This document shows positions 35,989 through 44,763 of a stretch of 57,776 nt of DNA, piece by piece. The notes beneath the pieces were generated by a model. The model worked only from the letters and a program-made list of their open reading frames with translations. It had not been told where the DNA came from and did no database searches. Source of the DNA: an uncultured Lachnospira sp. (GTDB taxonomy: Bacteria > Bacillota > Clostridia > Lachnospirales > Lachnospiraceae); contig CAMHLZ010000020.1 in assembly GCA_946186125.1 (NCBI GenBank), positions 1 to 57,776 on the forward strand. The letters are read 5' to 3'. A program made the position numbers and the translations under genes. Positions within the stretch are counted from its first letter, which is position 1. Every line of letters begins with the position of its first letter.

Positions 35989-37092
35989 TTGGAAGAAAAA
36001 TATATGAGACGTGCCATAGAACTGGCAAAAAAGGGAGAAGGTTTCACAAATCCCAATCCGATGGTTGGATGCGTAGTTGTAAAAGACGGAAAGATTATTA
36101 GTGAAGATTATCATCATCGCTATGGAGAATATCATGCTGAAAGAAATGCATTGTTAAAATGTACCACAGATACTACCGGAGCTGAGCTATATGTAACTTT
36201 AGAACCCTGCTGTCATTATGGAAAGACACCGCCGTGTACTGATATTATAATTGAAAAAGGAATCGGGAAAGTATATGTGGGCAGTTCTGATCCGAATCCT
36301 CTGGTCGATGGAGGCGGTAACCGGATTTTGCGAGAGCATGGAATCGAAGTGACAGAACATGTATTAGAGAAAGAATGTGATGCCATTAATGAGATATTTT
36401 TACATTATATCAAGAACAAAAATCCTTTCGTTGCAATGAAATACGCAATGACGTTAGACGGAAAGATAGCAGCGCATACCGGAGATTCAAAATGGATTAC
36501 CTCAGAAGAGGCGAGAGCACACGTCCATTTACTCAGAAAAAAATATGCAGGAATTATGGCGGGAATCGGGACTGTCATGGCAGATAATCCGATGTTGAAC
36601 TGCCGCATATGCGAAGGTGCTGATCCTGTTCGCGTTATATGCGATTCAAGTTTAAAAATAGCACCAGATTCTAATATAGTAAGTACAGCACATGAGATTC
36701 CGGTAATAATTGCATGCGCAAAAGATGCTTCCGAAGAAAAAGAAAAGATATTGCAGGAAAAAGGCGTGCAGGTAGTACGTGTTCAAAGGACAGATGAGGG
36801 AAGGCTTGATTTAAAAGAACTTATGAAATATCTTGGCAGAGAAAAGAAAATAGACAGTGTGCTTCTGGAAGGAGGAGGAACGCTAAATGCGTCAGCGTTA
36901 ACGCAGGGGATTGTCAATAAAGTATACGCATATATTGCACCAAAACTTATAGGAGGCGCATTATCAAAATCTCCGATAGAAGGAGAAGGAATAGATTTAA
37001 TGAAAGATGCTGTTAATCTAAAAAATAAAGAGATAATTAATCTGGGAAATGACATTTGTATTTCGGGAAATATAGAAAGAAGGGACTGTTGA
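35989..37092 (+). CDS. ribD: Bifunctional riboflavin deaminase/reductase RibD
   Basis: It carries out the second and third steps of riboflavin synthesis from GTP. The N-terminal deaminase domain has the zinc site HAE (residues 49-51) and PCCHYGKTPPC (Cys74/75 and Cys83). The C-terminal reductase domain (about 145-367) has KYAMTLDGKIA and the NADPH-binding LLEGGGTLNAS. The start is TTG 35989, 10 bases after AGGAGG; the ATG at 36004 is too far from the SD. The stop overlaps the ribE start by one base. Confidence 0.96.
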   Translation: MEEKYMRRAIELAKKGEGFTNPNPMVGCVVVKDGKIISEDYHHRYGEYHAERNALLKCTTDTTGAELYVTLEPCCHYGKTPPCTDIIIEKGIGKVYVGSSDPNPLVDGGGNRILREHGIEVTEHVLEKECDAINEIFLHYIKNKNPFVAMKYAMTLDGKIAAHTGDSKWITSEEARAHVHLLRKKYAGIMAGIGTVMADNPMLNCRICEGADPVRVICDSSLKIAPDSNIVSTAHEIPVIIACAKDASEEKEKILQEKGVQVVRVQRTDEGRLDLKELMKYLGREKKIDSVLLEGGGTLNASALTQGIVNKVYAYIAPKLIGGALSKSPIEGEGIDLMKDAVNLKNKEIINLGNDICISGNIERRDC

Positions 37093-37739
37093 TGTTTACA
37101 GGTATAATAGAAGAAATAGGAAAAATTAAAAGTATATCCGACGGAGGAGCTTCTGAAATATTGAAGGTAGAGTGTGAAAAAGTACTTAAAAACACACAAA
37201 TTGGAGATAGCATAGCACTTAATGGCGTTTGCCTCACGGTAACATCTATGTCAGATACAGAATATACGGCAGATGTTATGCATGAAACATTAAATAGAAG
37301 CACGCTTGGAAAACTAAAACCGGGAGATAAGGTAAATCTTGAAAGAGCGATGGCAGCTGACGGAAGATTTGGAGGTCACATAGTTTCGGGCCACATAGAC
37401 GGCGTCGGGCATATAATAAATATACAGGAAGATGACAATGCGGTCTGGTACACTGTAGAAGCGGATGAAGACATAATGAGATATGTCGTAAAGAAAGGTT
37501 CAATAACCATAGATGGAATAAGTCTGACAGTTGCTTACGCAGATGATCAGATGTTTAAGGTCTCGACGATACCTCATACAAGAAAGGTTACAAATCTTGG
37601 AGAGAAAAAAACGGGAGATGCTGTCAATCTCGAGTGTGATATTATCGGGAAATATGTAGAAAAGCTGCTAAATGTTGAAAATAAAAGAAAAACAAGCAAT
37701 ATAACCGAAAGTTTTCTGGAAGAAAATGGATTTATATAA
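37092..37739 (+). CDS. ribE: Riboflavin synthase, alpha chain
   Basis: It dismutates two molecules of 6,7-dimethyl-8-ribityllumazine into riboflavin. Two lumazine-binding repeats are visible, starting MFTGIIEEIGKI and near residue 97 with GHIVSGHIDGVGHI. Typical segments are GDSIALNGVCLTV and KGSITIDGISLTV. The length is 215 residues. The start is coupled to the end of ribD (TGATG). Confidence 0.97.
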   Translation: MFTGIIEEIGKIKSISDGGASEILKVECEKVLKNTQIGDSIALNGVCLTVTSMSDTEYTADVMHETLNRSTLGKLKPGDKVNLERAMAADGRFGGHIVSGHIDGVGHIINIQEDDNAVWYTVEADEDIMRYVVKKGSITIDGISLTVAYADDQMFKVSTIPHTRKVTNLGEKKTGDAVNLECDIIGKYVEKLLNVENKRKTSNITESFLEENGFI

Positions 37740-37759
37740 AGTAATATTAGGAGGTAGTT

Positions 37760-38965
37760 ATGGCTGAAATAGGAACAATTGAGCAGGCATTAGAGGATTT
37801 GAAAGAAGGGAAAATAATACTTGTTATTGATGATCCGGACAGAGAGAATGAAGGTGATTTCATATGCGCGGCAGAACACGCCACAACCGAAAATGTAAAT
37901 TTTATGGCAACGTATGGCAAGGGATTAATATGTATGCCTATGAGCAAAGCGTTATGCGAAAAACTGGAATTAAACCAGATGGTAGATAATAATACTGATA
38001 ATCATTCGACGGCATTTACGGTATCTATTGATCATAAAGATACGACAACGGGAATTTCGGCTGTAGAGCGCTCACTTACGGCTATGAAGGTGGTTGAAGA
38101 TGATGCAAAGCCGGAGGATTTCAGAAGACCGGGGCACATGTTTCCACTTGAAGCAAGAGAAGGTGGAACGCTTAAAAGAAACGGTCATACGGAAGCTACG
38201 GTTGATCTTGTAAAGATGGCAGGACTTAAAGAATGCGGATTATGTTGTGAAATCATGAGAGATGACGGAACAATGATGAGAACGACAGAGCTTTTAGAGC
38301 TTGCAGAAAAATTTAATTTAACGGTAATTACAATTGCAGATATTATAAAATACAGACTAGAAAGAGAATCGCTCGTAGAGTGTGTTGCTGAGGCAAATCT
38401 TCCAACAAAATACGGAGAATTCGAGATAAAAGGATATGTAAATAAGCTTAACGGTGAACATCACGTAGCTCTTACTATGGGAGATGTGGGAAACGGTGAG
38501 CCTGTATTGTGCAGAGTCCATTCAGAATGTTTCACAGGAGACGTGCTTGGCTCGTTCAGATGTGATTGTGGTGAGCAGCTTGACAGTGCACTTAAAATGA
38601 TTGCCAAAGAAGGCAGGGGCGTTCTGCTTTATCTGAGACAGGAAGGCAGAGGAATAGGCCTGATTAATAAAATAAAAGCATATGCTCTTCAGGAACAGGG
38701 ATTTGACACAGTCGAGGCAAATATAAAACTTGGATTCCCTGCGGATATGAGAGAGTATGGAATCGGTGCACAGATTTTATATGATCTGGGAGTTAAAAAG
38801 CTTCGTCTTATGACTAATAACCCGCAAAAGATAACCGGATTGACGGGATACGGTATAAGCATAGAAGAAAGAGTACCTATTCAGATAGATGCAAAGAAGG
38901 AAGATTTCTTTTATCTGATGACAAAGCAGAAAAAAATGTCTCATATGACAAATTATAAAGAATAA
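37760..38965 (+). CDS. ribBA: Bifunctional DHBP synthase/GTP cyclohydrolase II
   Basis: It supplies both precursors of the pathway. The RibB half (residues 1-200) carries [11 protein letters not shown] and the metal site. The RibA half (about 205-395) carries the zinc cysteines in [22 protein letters not shown] and the catalytic segment [10 protein letters not shown]. The length is 401 residues, the usual fused form of Firmicutes. A strong SD (AGGAGG) precedes the ATG. Confidence 0.98.
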   Translation: MAEIGTIEQALEDLKEGKIILVIDDPDRENEGDFICAAEHATTENVNFMATYGKGLICMPMSKALCEKLELNQMVDNNTDNHSTAFTVSIDHKDTTTGISAVERSLTAMKVVEDDAKPEDFRRPGHMFPLEAREGGTLKRNGHTEATVDLVKMAGLKECGLCCEIMRDDGTMMRTTELLELAEKFNLTVITIADIIKYRLERESLVECVAEANLPTKYGEFEIKGYVNKLNGEHHVALTMGDVGNGEPVLCRVHSECFTGDVLGSFRCDCGEQLDSALKMIAKEGRGVLLYLRQEGRGIGLINKIKAYALQEQGFDTVEANIKLGFPADMREYGIGAQILYDLGVKKLRLMTNNPQKITGLTGYGISIEERVPIQIDAKKEDFFYLMTKQKKMSHMTNYKE

Positions 38966-38985
38966 TATAGAAATGGAGAAGAATC

Positions 38986-39447
38986 ATGAACAAATTAGAA
39001 GGAAATGTAGTTGGAAGTAATATTAAAATCGGAATGGTTGCAGCGAGATTTAATGAATTTATCGTAAGCAAGCTCGTAGGTGGAGCACAGGACGCGTTAA
39101 TCAGACATGGAGTAAATGATGATGATATAGATGTTGCATATGTTCCGGGAGCGTTTGAGATTCCTTTAATTGCTAAAAAAATGGCGGAATCAGGAAAATA
39201 TAATGCAATTATCTGCCTGGGAGCAGTCATCAAAGGTTCTACAAGTCATTACGATTATGTATGTGCTGAAGTGAGTAAAGGCGTTGCATCTGTATCATTA
39301 GAAGCAGGGATTCCGGTATTGTTCGGAGTATTGACTACAGATAACATTGAACAGGCTATTGAGAGAGCCGGAACAAAGGCAGGAAATAAAGGATATGACG
39401 TGGCTTGTTCGGCAATTGAAATGGTAAATCTGATGAAGAATATTTAA
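38986..39447 (+). CDS. ribH: 6,7-Dimethyl-8-ribityllumazine synthase
   Basis: It condenses the two branches to lumazine and forms icosahedral or pentameric shells. The 153-residue protein has [56 protein letters not shown] and the [24 protein letters not shown] segment, all conserved. It closes the rib operon. Confidence 0.98.
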   Translation: MNKLEGNVVGSNIKIGMVAARFNEFIVSKLVGGAQDALIRHGVNDDDIDVAYVPGAFEIPLIAKKMAESGKYNAIICLGAVIKGSTSHYDYVCAEVSKGVASVSLEAGIPVLFGVLTTDNIEQAIERAGTKAGNKGYDVACSAIEMVNLMKNI

Positions 39448-39488
39448 AAAATAGCAATTTTTGGTTTAGAAAAAATACATTATTTGAG

Positions 39489-39517
39489 TTGACAAATAAA
39501 AGACCGATGGTTATAAT
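39489..39517 (+). promoter_or_regulatory. Strong promoter of the starch-binding surface protein
   Basis: A perfect TTGACA (39489-39494), a 17-bp spacer and a perfect TATAAT (39512-39517), followed by a leader of about 50 nt and SD AAGGAGG. High expression is expected. Confidence 0.88.
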
Positions 39518-39575
39518 GATAAGGAAATGTCGAAAAAGCTTTAAACATTAATGAAAAAATTAAGGAGGAAAAAAA

Positions 39576-41201
39576 ATGATTAAAGACTTATTTACTAAAA
39601 AAGCTCTTGCGGTTGTTTGTGCAACTACATTATCAGTCGGTAGTGTTGCAATTGCATTTGCTACATCTGGTGCATACGATTTAGCAACAGGAGCACCTAG
39701 TGCAAGTGCTTCAGCAAGTGCTTCAGCAGGTGCTGAAGAGACAACAACAACACAGGAGGAGACAACAACAACACAGGAAGAGACAACTGTAAATCCTAGT
39801 GAAAAACCTTCACAGGAAGAGACAACAACTGTAAATCCTAGTGAAAAACCTTCACAGGAAGAGACAACAACTGTAAATCCAAGTGCAAATCCAAGTGCAA
39901 ATCCTTCAGATGAGCCTGAAACACCAGTGTCACTTGATACATATCAGATTCTTGGTTCGTTTAATAACTGGGCATTAGGTTCAGGTTTATTCATGATACA
40001 GGATAGCAGCAATCCAAATATCTATACAGCTACAATTAAGTTAGCAGCAGGAAAATATGAGTATCAGATTGTTAAGAATAACTCATGGGATTATAAGTTC
40101 TCAGGAGCAGACGGATTCATCAACTCTTCATATCCTAACTTAATCGTTGAAGTTCCTGAAGAGATGGATGTCATCTTTACACTTGATTTAGCTAACATGA
40201 CAGTTAAGACAAATCTTGATAAAGAAATAGATAACCAGACAGATATTTCAGCAGCTACAGTTACACTTCAGGCAGCAGCGGCTACATACAACGGAGAAGT
40301 TCAGAATCCGGTTGTTGCGTCTGTAACACTCGGAGCAGCTACATTAGTTGAAGATACAGATTACGAAGTTACAGCAATTGAGGCGAAGGATGCCGGAACA
40401 TATACAGTTGAGGTTGTAGGAAAAGGTGCTTACAAGGGTAAGGCTACAGCTGAGTATGTAATCAACAAGAAGAGTATAAGCAAGGCTACAGCAGTAGTTG
40501 GTGCTAAGACATATACAGGAAAGACATTAAAGTCTTCTAAGTATACAGTAACTATTAAGTTAAATGGTAAGAAGGTTAAGCTCGTTAAGAATACAGATTA
40601 TACTGTAAAAGCTGTTTCTGGAAAGAATGCGGGAAAATATGAAGTAACATTTAAGGGTACAGGAAACTTCAAGGGTTCTGTAAAGGCTAATTTTGTAATC
40701 AATGCTAAGAAACTTTCTAAGAAGAATGTAAAAGTTGCATCAAAGGCTGCATTTACAGGAAAAGCTATCAAAGCAAAAGTGACAGTTAAAGATGGAAGCA
40801 AGCTTTCAACAAAGAACTACAAAGTATCATACAAGAATAATAAGAAGATTGGTAAAGCTACAGTAACTGTAACTGGTAAGGGTAACTACACTGGAAAAGT
40901 TACGAAGACATTCAAGATTGTACCTGCAAAAGTTAAGGTTAAATCTGTTAAGAATGCAGCTAAGAAGACTGTAACAGTTAAGTTTAATAAAGCAAAAGGC
41001 GCTAAGTCTTACACAGTTTACTATAAAGTAAAAGGTGCTAAGAAGTGGTCTAAGAAAGTAACAAAGAAGACAACACTTAAACTTGCTAAGTTAAAGAAAG
41101 GCAAGACATATCAGGTTAAAGTTGTTGCTACAGCTAAAGCTGGTAAGGCAACATATACATCAAGCGCTAGCAAAGTTGTTTCAGTAAAAATTAAAAAATA
41201 A
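39576..41201 (+). CDS. Secreted lysine-rich starch-binding surface protein
   Basis: A signal peptide (cut near AFA-29) is followed by a low-complexity Ala/Ser and Thr/Glu stalk with near-identical repeats of NPSEKPSQEETTTV (residues about 45-115). Residues about 122-215 form a CBM48/pullulanase-type beta-sandwich (YQILGSFNNWALGSG, AGKYEYQIVKNNSWDYKF) likely to bind alpha-glucan. Three Ig-like modules ending GxGxYxGxxxxxYVI (about 225-445) and an FN3-like C-terminal domain follow, very rich in lysine (about 445-541). There is no LPXTG; the basic end may hold to the wall by charge. It has a very strong promoter and SD, and is 541 residues long. Confidence 0.82.
   Translation: MIKDLFTKKALAVVCATTLSVGSVAIAFATSGAYDLATGAPSASASASASAGAEETTTTQEETTTTQEETTVNPSEKPSQEETTTVNPSEKPSQEETTTVNPSANPSANPSDEPETPVSLDTYQILGSFNNWALGSGLFMIQDSSNPNIYTATIKLAAGKYEYQIVKNNSWDYKFSGADGFINSSYPNLIVEVPEEMDVIFTLDLANMTVKTNLDKEIDNQTDISAATVTLQAAAATYNGEVQNPVVASVTLGAATLVEDTDYEVTAIEAKDAGTYTVEVVGKGAYKGKATAEYVINKKSISKATAVVGAKTYTGKTLKSSKYTVTIKLNGKKVKLVKNTDYTVKAVSGKNAGKYEVTFKGTGNFKGSVKANFVINAKKLSKKNVKVASKAAFTGKAIKAKVTVKDGSKLSTKNYKVSYKNNKKIGKATVTVTGKGNYTGKVTKTFKIVPAKVKVKSVKNAAKKTVTVKFNKAKGAKSYTVYYKVKGAKKWSKKVTKKTTLKLAKLKKGKTYQVKVVATAKAGKATYTSSASKVVSVKIKK
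39740..39905 (+). repeat. In-frame tandem repeats coding the Thr/Glu stalk
   Basis: Repeats of about 21 bp (GAGACAACAACAACACAGGA) are followed by about 45-bp units (ACTGTAAATCCTAGTGAAAA and CCTTCACAGGAAGAGACAAC in alternation). Units are almost identical in DNA, so slippage could change stalk length. Confidence 0.85.
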
Positions 41202-41218
41202 TTATCAGAGATGATACT

Positions 41219-41249
41219 AAGGAGACATGTGAATGCATGTCTCCTTTTT
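41219..41249 (+). terminator. Terminator of the starch-binding protein gene
   Basis: GGAGACATG and CATGTCTCC form a clean stem, followed by five T. Confidence 0.92.
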
Positions 41250-41262
41250 GCTTAAGCAACGA

Positions 41263-41388
41263 GCCAAAACAAAGCTTGACCGTGCGTGTACGGCGAGAAG
41301 TTTAGAAGTAATTGCCCTTTGTGCTTGCACAAAGGGCAATTACTTCTAAACTTCTCGATATTTACAAATATGCAAGCTTTGATTTGGC
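41263..41388. repeat. Nested long inverted repeats with 31-bp perfect arms
   Basis: A perfect 31-bp inverted repeat lies at 41294-41324 and 41327-41357, with only TT between the arms, and makes a 64-bp hairpin. It is enclosed by a second stem, GCCAAAACAAAGCTTG (41263-41278) with CAAGCTTTGATTTGGC (41373-41388), with one mismatch. Short hairpins follow up to about 41436 (AGGTGT/ACACCT). No protein is encoded. The element separates the starch-binding gene from the polysaccharide locus. Confidence 0.85.
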
Positions 41389-41452
41389 GACTGCCGGGCA
41401 CCGAACACGAAGTGTGAGGTGTCTACCAACACCTAAGGCGAGATAAATATTA

Positions 41453-41481
41453 TTGAAAAAAAGAAAATAATATGATAGTAT
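41453..41481 (+). promoter_or_regulatory. Promoter of the rfb cluster
   Basis: TTGAAA (41453-41458), a 17-bp spacer and TAGTAT (41476-41481), 32 bp before rfbF. Confidence 0.65.
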
Positions 41482-41512
41482 AAAAGAAGTGTTTTTAGAA
41501 TGGAGGATTATA

Positions 41513-42286
41513 ATGAAAGTAGTTATATTAGCGGGAGGTTTTGGAACAAGAATCAGTGAGGAAAGTCATTTAAAGCCAAAACCAATGATAGAGATTGGGG
41601 AACAGCCGATATTGTGGCACATTATGAAAGAGTATTCACACTACGGATTTAATGAATTTATTATATGTTTAGGATATAAGCAATATGTTATAAAAGAATA
41701 TTTTGCAGACTATTTCCTGCACACATCTGATGTTACATTTGATTTAACAAAAAATGAAATGACTGTTCATAATAACGCTTCAGAACCGTGGAAAGTAACA
41801 TTGGTGGATACCGGACTTAATACCATGACAGGTGGAAGAATTAAGAGAGTTAAGGATTATATTGGAAATGAGACTTTTATGCTGACTTATGGAGACGGTG
41901 TTGCAGATGTTGATATCAATGAATTATTAAAATTCCATAAATCACATGGAAAGATAGCGACCATGACAGCTATCGGACTTGATCAGAGATTTGGAGTTCT
42001 TGACATAGCTGAGGACGGACAGACTATAACAGCTTTCAGAGAGAAGACAAAGTCAGACGGAAGTATAATCAATGGCGGATATATGGTAATGGAACCGGAG
42101 ATTATAGATTATATAGATGGTGATAGTACTGTTTTTGAGAAAAAACCATTGGAAACAGTAGCAAAAATGGGTGAACTTATGGCATATAATCATAAAGGAT
42201 TCTGGCATTGTATGGATACTCAGAGAGATAAGATGCAATTGGAAGAAATGTGGGCAAGCGGAAATGCTCCATGGAAAGTATGGTAA
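41513..42286 (+). CDS. rfbF: Glucose-1-phosphate cytidylyltransferase
   Basis: It makes CDP-glucose, the first step to CDP-linked 3,6-dideoxyhexoses. The nucleotidyltransferase start KVVILAGGFGTRISEESHLKPKPMIEIG is conserved, with LTYGDGVADVD holding the metal site. It is 257 residues long. ATG 41513 follows GGAGGAT. The next two genes encode the following two steps. Confidence 0.97.
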   Translation: MKVVILAGGFGTRISEESHLKPKPMIEIGEQPILWHIMKEYSHYGFNEFIICLGYKQYVIKEYFADYFLHTSDVTFDLTKNEMTVHNNASEPWKVTLVDTGLNTMTGGRIKRVKDYIGNETFMLTYGDGVADVDINELLKFHKSHGKIATMTAIGLDQRFGVLDIAEDGQTITAFREKTKSDGSIINGGYMVMEPEIIDYIDGDSTVFEKKPLETVAKMGELMAYNHKGFWHCMDTQRDKMQLEEMWASGNAPWKVW

Positions 42287-42288
42287 TT

Positions 42289-43332
42289 ATGGAATTTTAT
42301 AGAGGAAAGAAAGTATTAGTTACAGGACATACAGGATTTAAGGGCTCTTGGATGTGCAGAGTGTTAGTAAACGCAGGTGCAGTTGTGGGAGGATATTCTC
42401 TAGAAGCTCCAACAAATCCGAATCTGTTCAGTATGTGTGATGTAGAAGATAAGATGACCTCCGTTATAGGAGATATAAGAGATTTAAAAAAGTTGAATAA
42501 ATTCTTTGATGATTTTCAGCCGGAGATAGTGATACACCTGGCTGCACAGCCAATAGTCAGAGATTCATATAAAGATCCCGTATACACGTATGAGACAAAT
42601 GTAATGGGAACAGTAAATATTTGTGAGTGTGTAAGAACACATAAAAGTGTGAAATCTTTCTTAAATGTAACTACTGACAAAGTATATGAGAATAAAGAAT
42701 GGGAATGGGGCTATAGAGAAAATGAGCCGTTAGATGGATATGATCCTTATTCTAACAGTAAATCCTGTTCAGAATTAGTTACACACAGTTATAAGAATTC
42801 ATTTTTTAATGATATGGATGTTGCAGTATCTACAGCAAGAGCAGGAAATGTAATCGGCGGTGGAGATTTTGCAAATGACAGGATTGTTCCGGACTGCGTA
42901 AGGGCTGCCGGAGAAAAGAAACAGATTATAGTTAGAAATCCACATTCAACGAGACCATATCAGCATGTTTTAGAACCGGTAATGGCATATCTTATGATAG
43001 CCCAAAAGCAGTATGAAGATAAGACATTTCAGGGATACTATAACGTGGGACCGGATGAAAGCGATTGCATTACAACAGGAGACTTGGTAGATACATTCTG
43101 TAAAAAATGGGGCGAAGGGATTAGTTGGATAAACAAATTTGACGGCGGTCCTCACGAAGCCAACTTCCTAAAACTTGATTGTTCAAAATTAAAGACAACC
43201 TATGGATGGAAACCGCATTGGAACTTTGATATGGCGATGGAAAAAACTGTAGAGTGGTCAAAGATATATGTTCAAAAAGGCAATATTGTTGAATGTATGG
43301 ACAAGCAGATAGATGAATATATGAACGTGTAA
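42289..43332 (+). CDS. rfbG: CDP-glucose 4,6-dehydratase
   Basis: This SDR enzyme turns CDP-glucose into CDP-4-keto-6-deoxyglucose. NAD is bound by VTGHTGFKGSW (about residues 11-21), and the active-site Thr/Tyr-Lys region includes TTDKVYEN and YDPYSNSKSCSEL. It is 347 residues long. It begins 2 bp after rfbF; an in-frame ATG three codons upstream (42280) lies within rfbF and cannot be excluded. Confidence 0.96.
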   Translation: MEFYRGKKVLVTGHTGFKGSWMCRVLVNAGAVVGGYSLEAPTNPNLFSMCDVEDKMTSVIGDIRDLKKLNKFFDDFQPEIVIHLAAQPIVRDSYKDPVYTYETNVMGTVNICECVRTHKSVKSFLNVTTDKVYENKEWEWGYRENEPLDGYDPYSNSKSCSELVTHSYKNSFFNDMDVAVSTARAGNVIGGGDFANDRIVPDCVRAAGEKKQIIVRNPHSTRPYQHVLEPVMAYLMIAQKQYEDKTFQGYYNVGPDESDCITTGDLVDTFCKKWGEGISWINKFDGGPHEANFLKLDCSKLKTTYGWKPHWNFDMAMEKTVEWSKIYVQKGNIVECMDKQIDEYMNV

Positions 43333-43346
43333 AATGGAGGAATAAA

Positions 43347-44681
43347 ATGTTTGAAAATAAAACAGAATCACAGGCTAGAGAAGAAATATTAGGATTAGTG
43401 GAAGAGTATTGTAACAAATACCATAATCAGCAGACATATAAAGAAGGAGACAGAATACCATATGCTTCAAGATTTTATGGAAGTGAAGAGATGGTGAACC
43501 TTGTAGACAGTTCATTAGAGTTCTGGCTTACGGCGGGAAGATATACGGACAAGTTTGAGAAGGAATTTGCAAAGTATCTTGGAGTAAAGTACTGTTCACT
43601 TGTAAATTCAGGTTCATCGGCTAACCTCAATGCATTTATGGCTCTTACATCACCACTTCTTGCTGACAGACAGATAAAAAGAGGAGATGAAGTTATTACA
43701 GTTGCGGCAGGTTTTCCTACGACAGTAGCTGCAATAATTCAATATGGTGCAATACCGGTATTTGTAGATGTTACGATACCGCAGTACAATATTGACGTAA
43801 ACATGCTTGAGAAGGCATATACAGAGAAAACAAAAGCAGTTATGATTGCACATACATTGGGAAATCCGTTTGATTTGGCAGCAGTAAAAGCATTTTGTGA
43901 TAAACATAATTTGTGGCTGGTTGAAGATAACTGCGATGCACTTGGTTCACTGTATGAGATAAACGGAGAACAGAAATTCACGGGAACAGTGGGAGATATA
44001 GGTACATCAAGTTTCTATCCTCCTCATCATATGACAATGGGTGAAGGTGGAGCAGTTTACACAGATAATCCATTATTAAATAAGATTATCAGATCGTTCA
44101 GAGACTGGGGAAGAGATTGTGTTTGTGCACCGGGACAGGATAATCTTTGTGGACACAGATTTGATAAACAATATGGTGAACTTCCGTTAGGATACGATCA
44201 CAAATACGTATATTCTCATTTTGGCTATAATTTAAAAGCGACAGACATGCAGGCGGCCGTAGGGTGTGCACAGCTTGAAAAATTCCCTACATTTGTTGAG
44301 AAGAGAAGACATAATTTTGACAGATTAAAAGCCGGACTTAAGGAAGTAGAAGATAAATTAATTCTTCCCGAACCATGCGAAAATTCTACACCAAGCTGGT
44401 TTGGTTTCCTTATAACATGTAAAGAGGGCGTGGAAAGAAATAAGGTTGTTCCATATATAGAAGAACATGGAGTGCAGACGAGAATGCTCTTTGCGGGTAA
44501 TCTTATAAAACATCCATGCTTTGATGAAATGAGAGCAACAGGTGAAGGATATAGAGTTGTCGGTGAGCTTACAAATACAGACAGAATATTAAAAGACACA
44601 TTCTGGGTAGGTGTGTATCCTGGAATGACAGATGAAAAAATTGACTATATGATTAAGACAATTAAGGAAGCAGTAAAATAA
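43347..44681 (+). CDS. rfbH: CDP-4-keto-6-deoxy-D-glucose-3-dehydrase (E1)
   Basis: Together with an electron-donating reductase this PMP enzyme removes the 3-hydroxyl of CDP-4-keto-6-deoxyglucose. It has the aminotransferase fold, but the usual PLP lysine is replaced by histidine in SSFYPPHHMTMGEGG (about residue 226), the mark of E1. The segment DRFCVCAPG-like C-rich loop near residues 255-270 (GRDCVCAPGQDNLCGH) is the site that binds the [2Fe-2S] cluster in RfbH. It is 444 residues long. The E3-type reductase normally needed is not seen in this window. Confidence 0.95.
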   Translation: MFENKTESQAREEILGLVEEYCNKYHNQQTYKEGDRIPYASRFYGSEEMVNLVDSSLEFWLTAGRYTDKFEKEFAKYLGVKYCSLVNSGSSANLNAFMALTSPLLADRQIKRGDEVITVAAGFPTTVAAIIQYGAIPVFVDVTIPQYNIDVNMLEKAYTEKTKAVMIAHTLGNPFDLAAVKAFCDKHNLWLVEDNCDALGSLYEINGEQKFTGTVGDIGTSSFYPPHHMTMGEGGAVYTDNPLLNKIIRSFRDWGRDCVCAPGQDNLCGHRFDKQYGELPLGYDHKYVYSHFGYNLKATDMQAAVGCAQLEKFPTFVEKRRHNFDRLKAGLKEVEDKLILPEPCENSTPSWFGFLITCKEGVERNKVVPYIEEHGVQTRMLFAGNLIKHPCFDEMRATGEGYRVVGELTNTDRILKDTFWVGVYPGMTDEKIDYMIKTIKEAVK

Positions 44682-44686
44682 TAAAT

Positions 44687-44730
44687 GATAAAGCTGTCGT
44701 ACAGATTATTTCTGTACTGTACAGCTTTAT
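44687..44730 (+). other. Intergenic hairpin between rfbH and the ThDP gene
   Basis: AAAGCTGT pairs with ACAGCTTT, and GTACAG with CTGTAC inside it. The tail is TATATTAATT rather than a T run, so it is more likely a processing or attenuation hairpin than a full terminator. Confidence 0.5.
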
Positions 44731-44763
44731 ATTAATTATAATAAAAAAAGGAGAATTACAGAA

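Noticed and set aside
35608-36135. Open frame of 175 codons on the minus strand opposite the riboflavin leader and ribD start
   Set aside because: It runs through the FMN riboswitch, its terminator and the ribD deaminase motifs in antisense; no SD and no protein family pattern.
39448-39488. Terminator after ribH
   Set aside because: Only a weak A/T stem (AAAAAT/ATTTTT) is visible, without GC pairs; not strong enough to list.
39740-39905. Regular short repeats that could suggest a CRISPR array
   Set aside because: The repeats are in frame inside a signal-peptide protein, code for Thr/Glu/Pro/Ser units and have no unique spacers.
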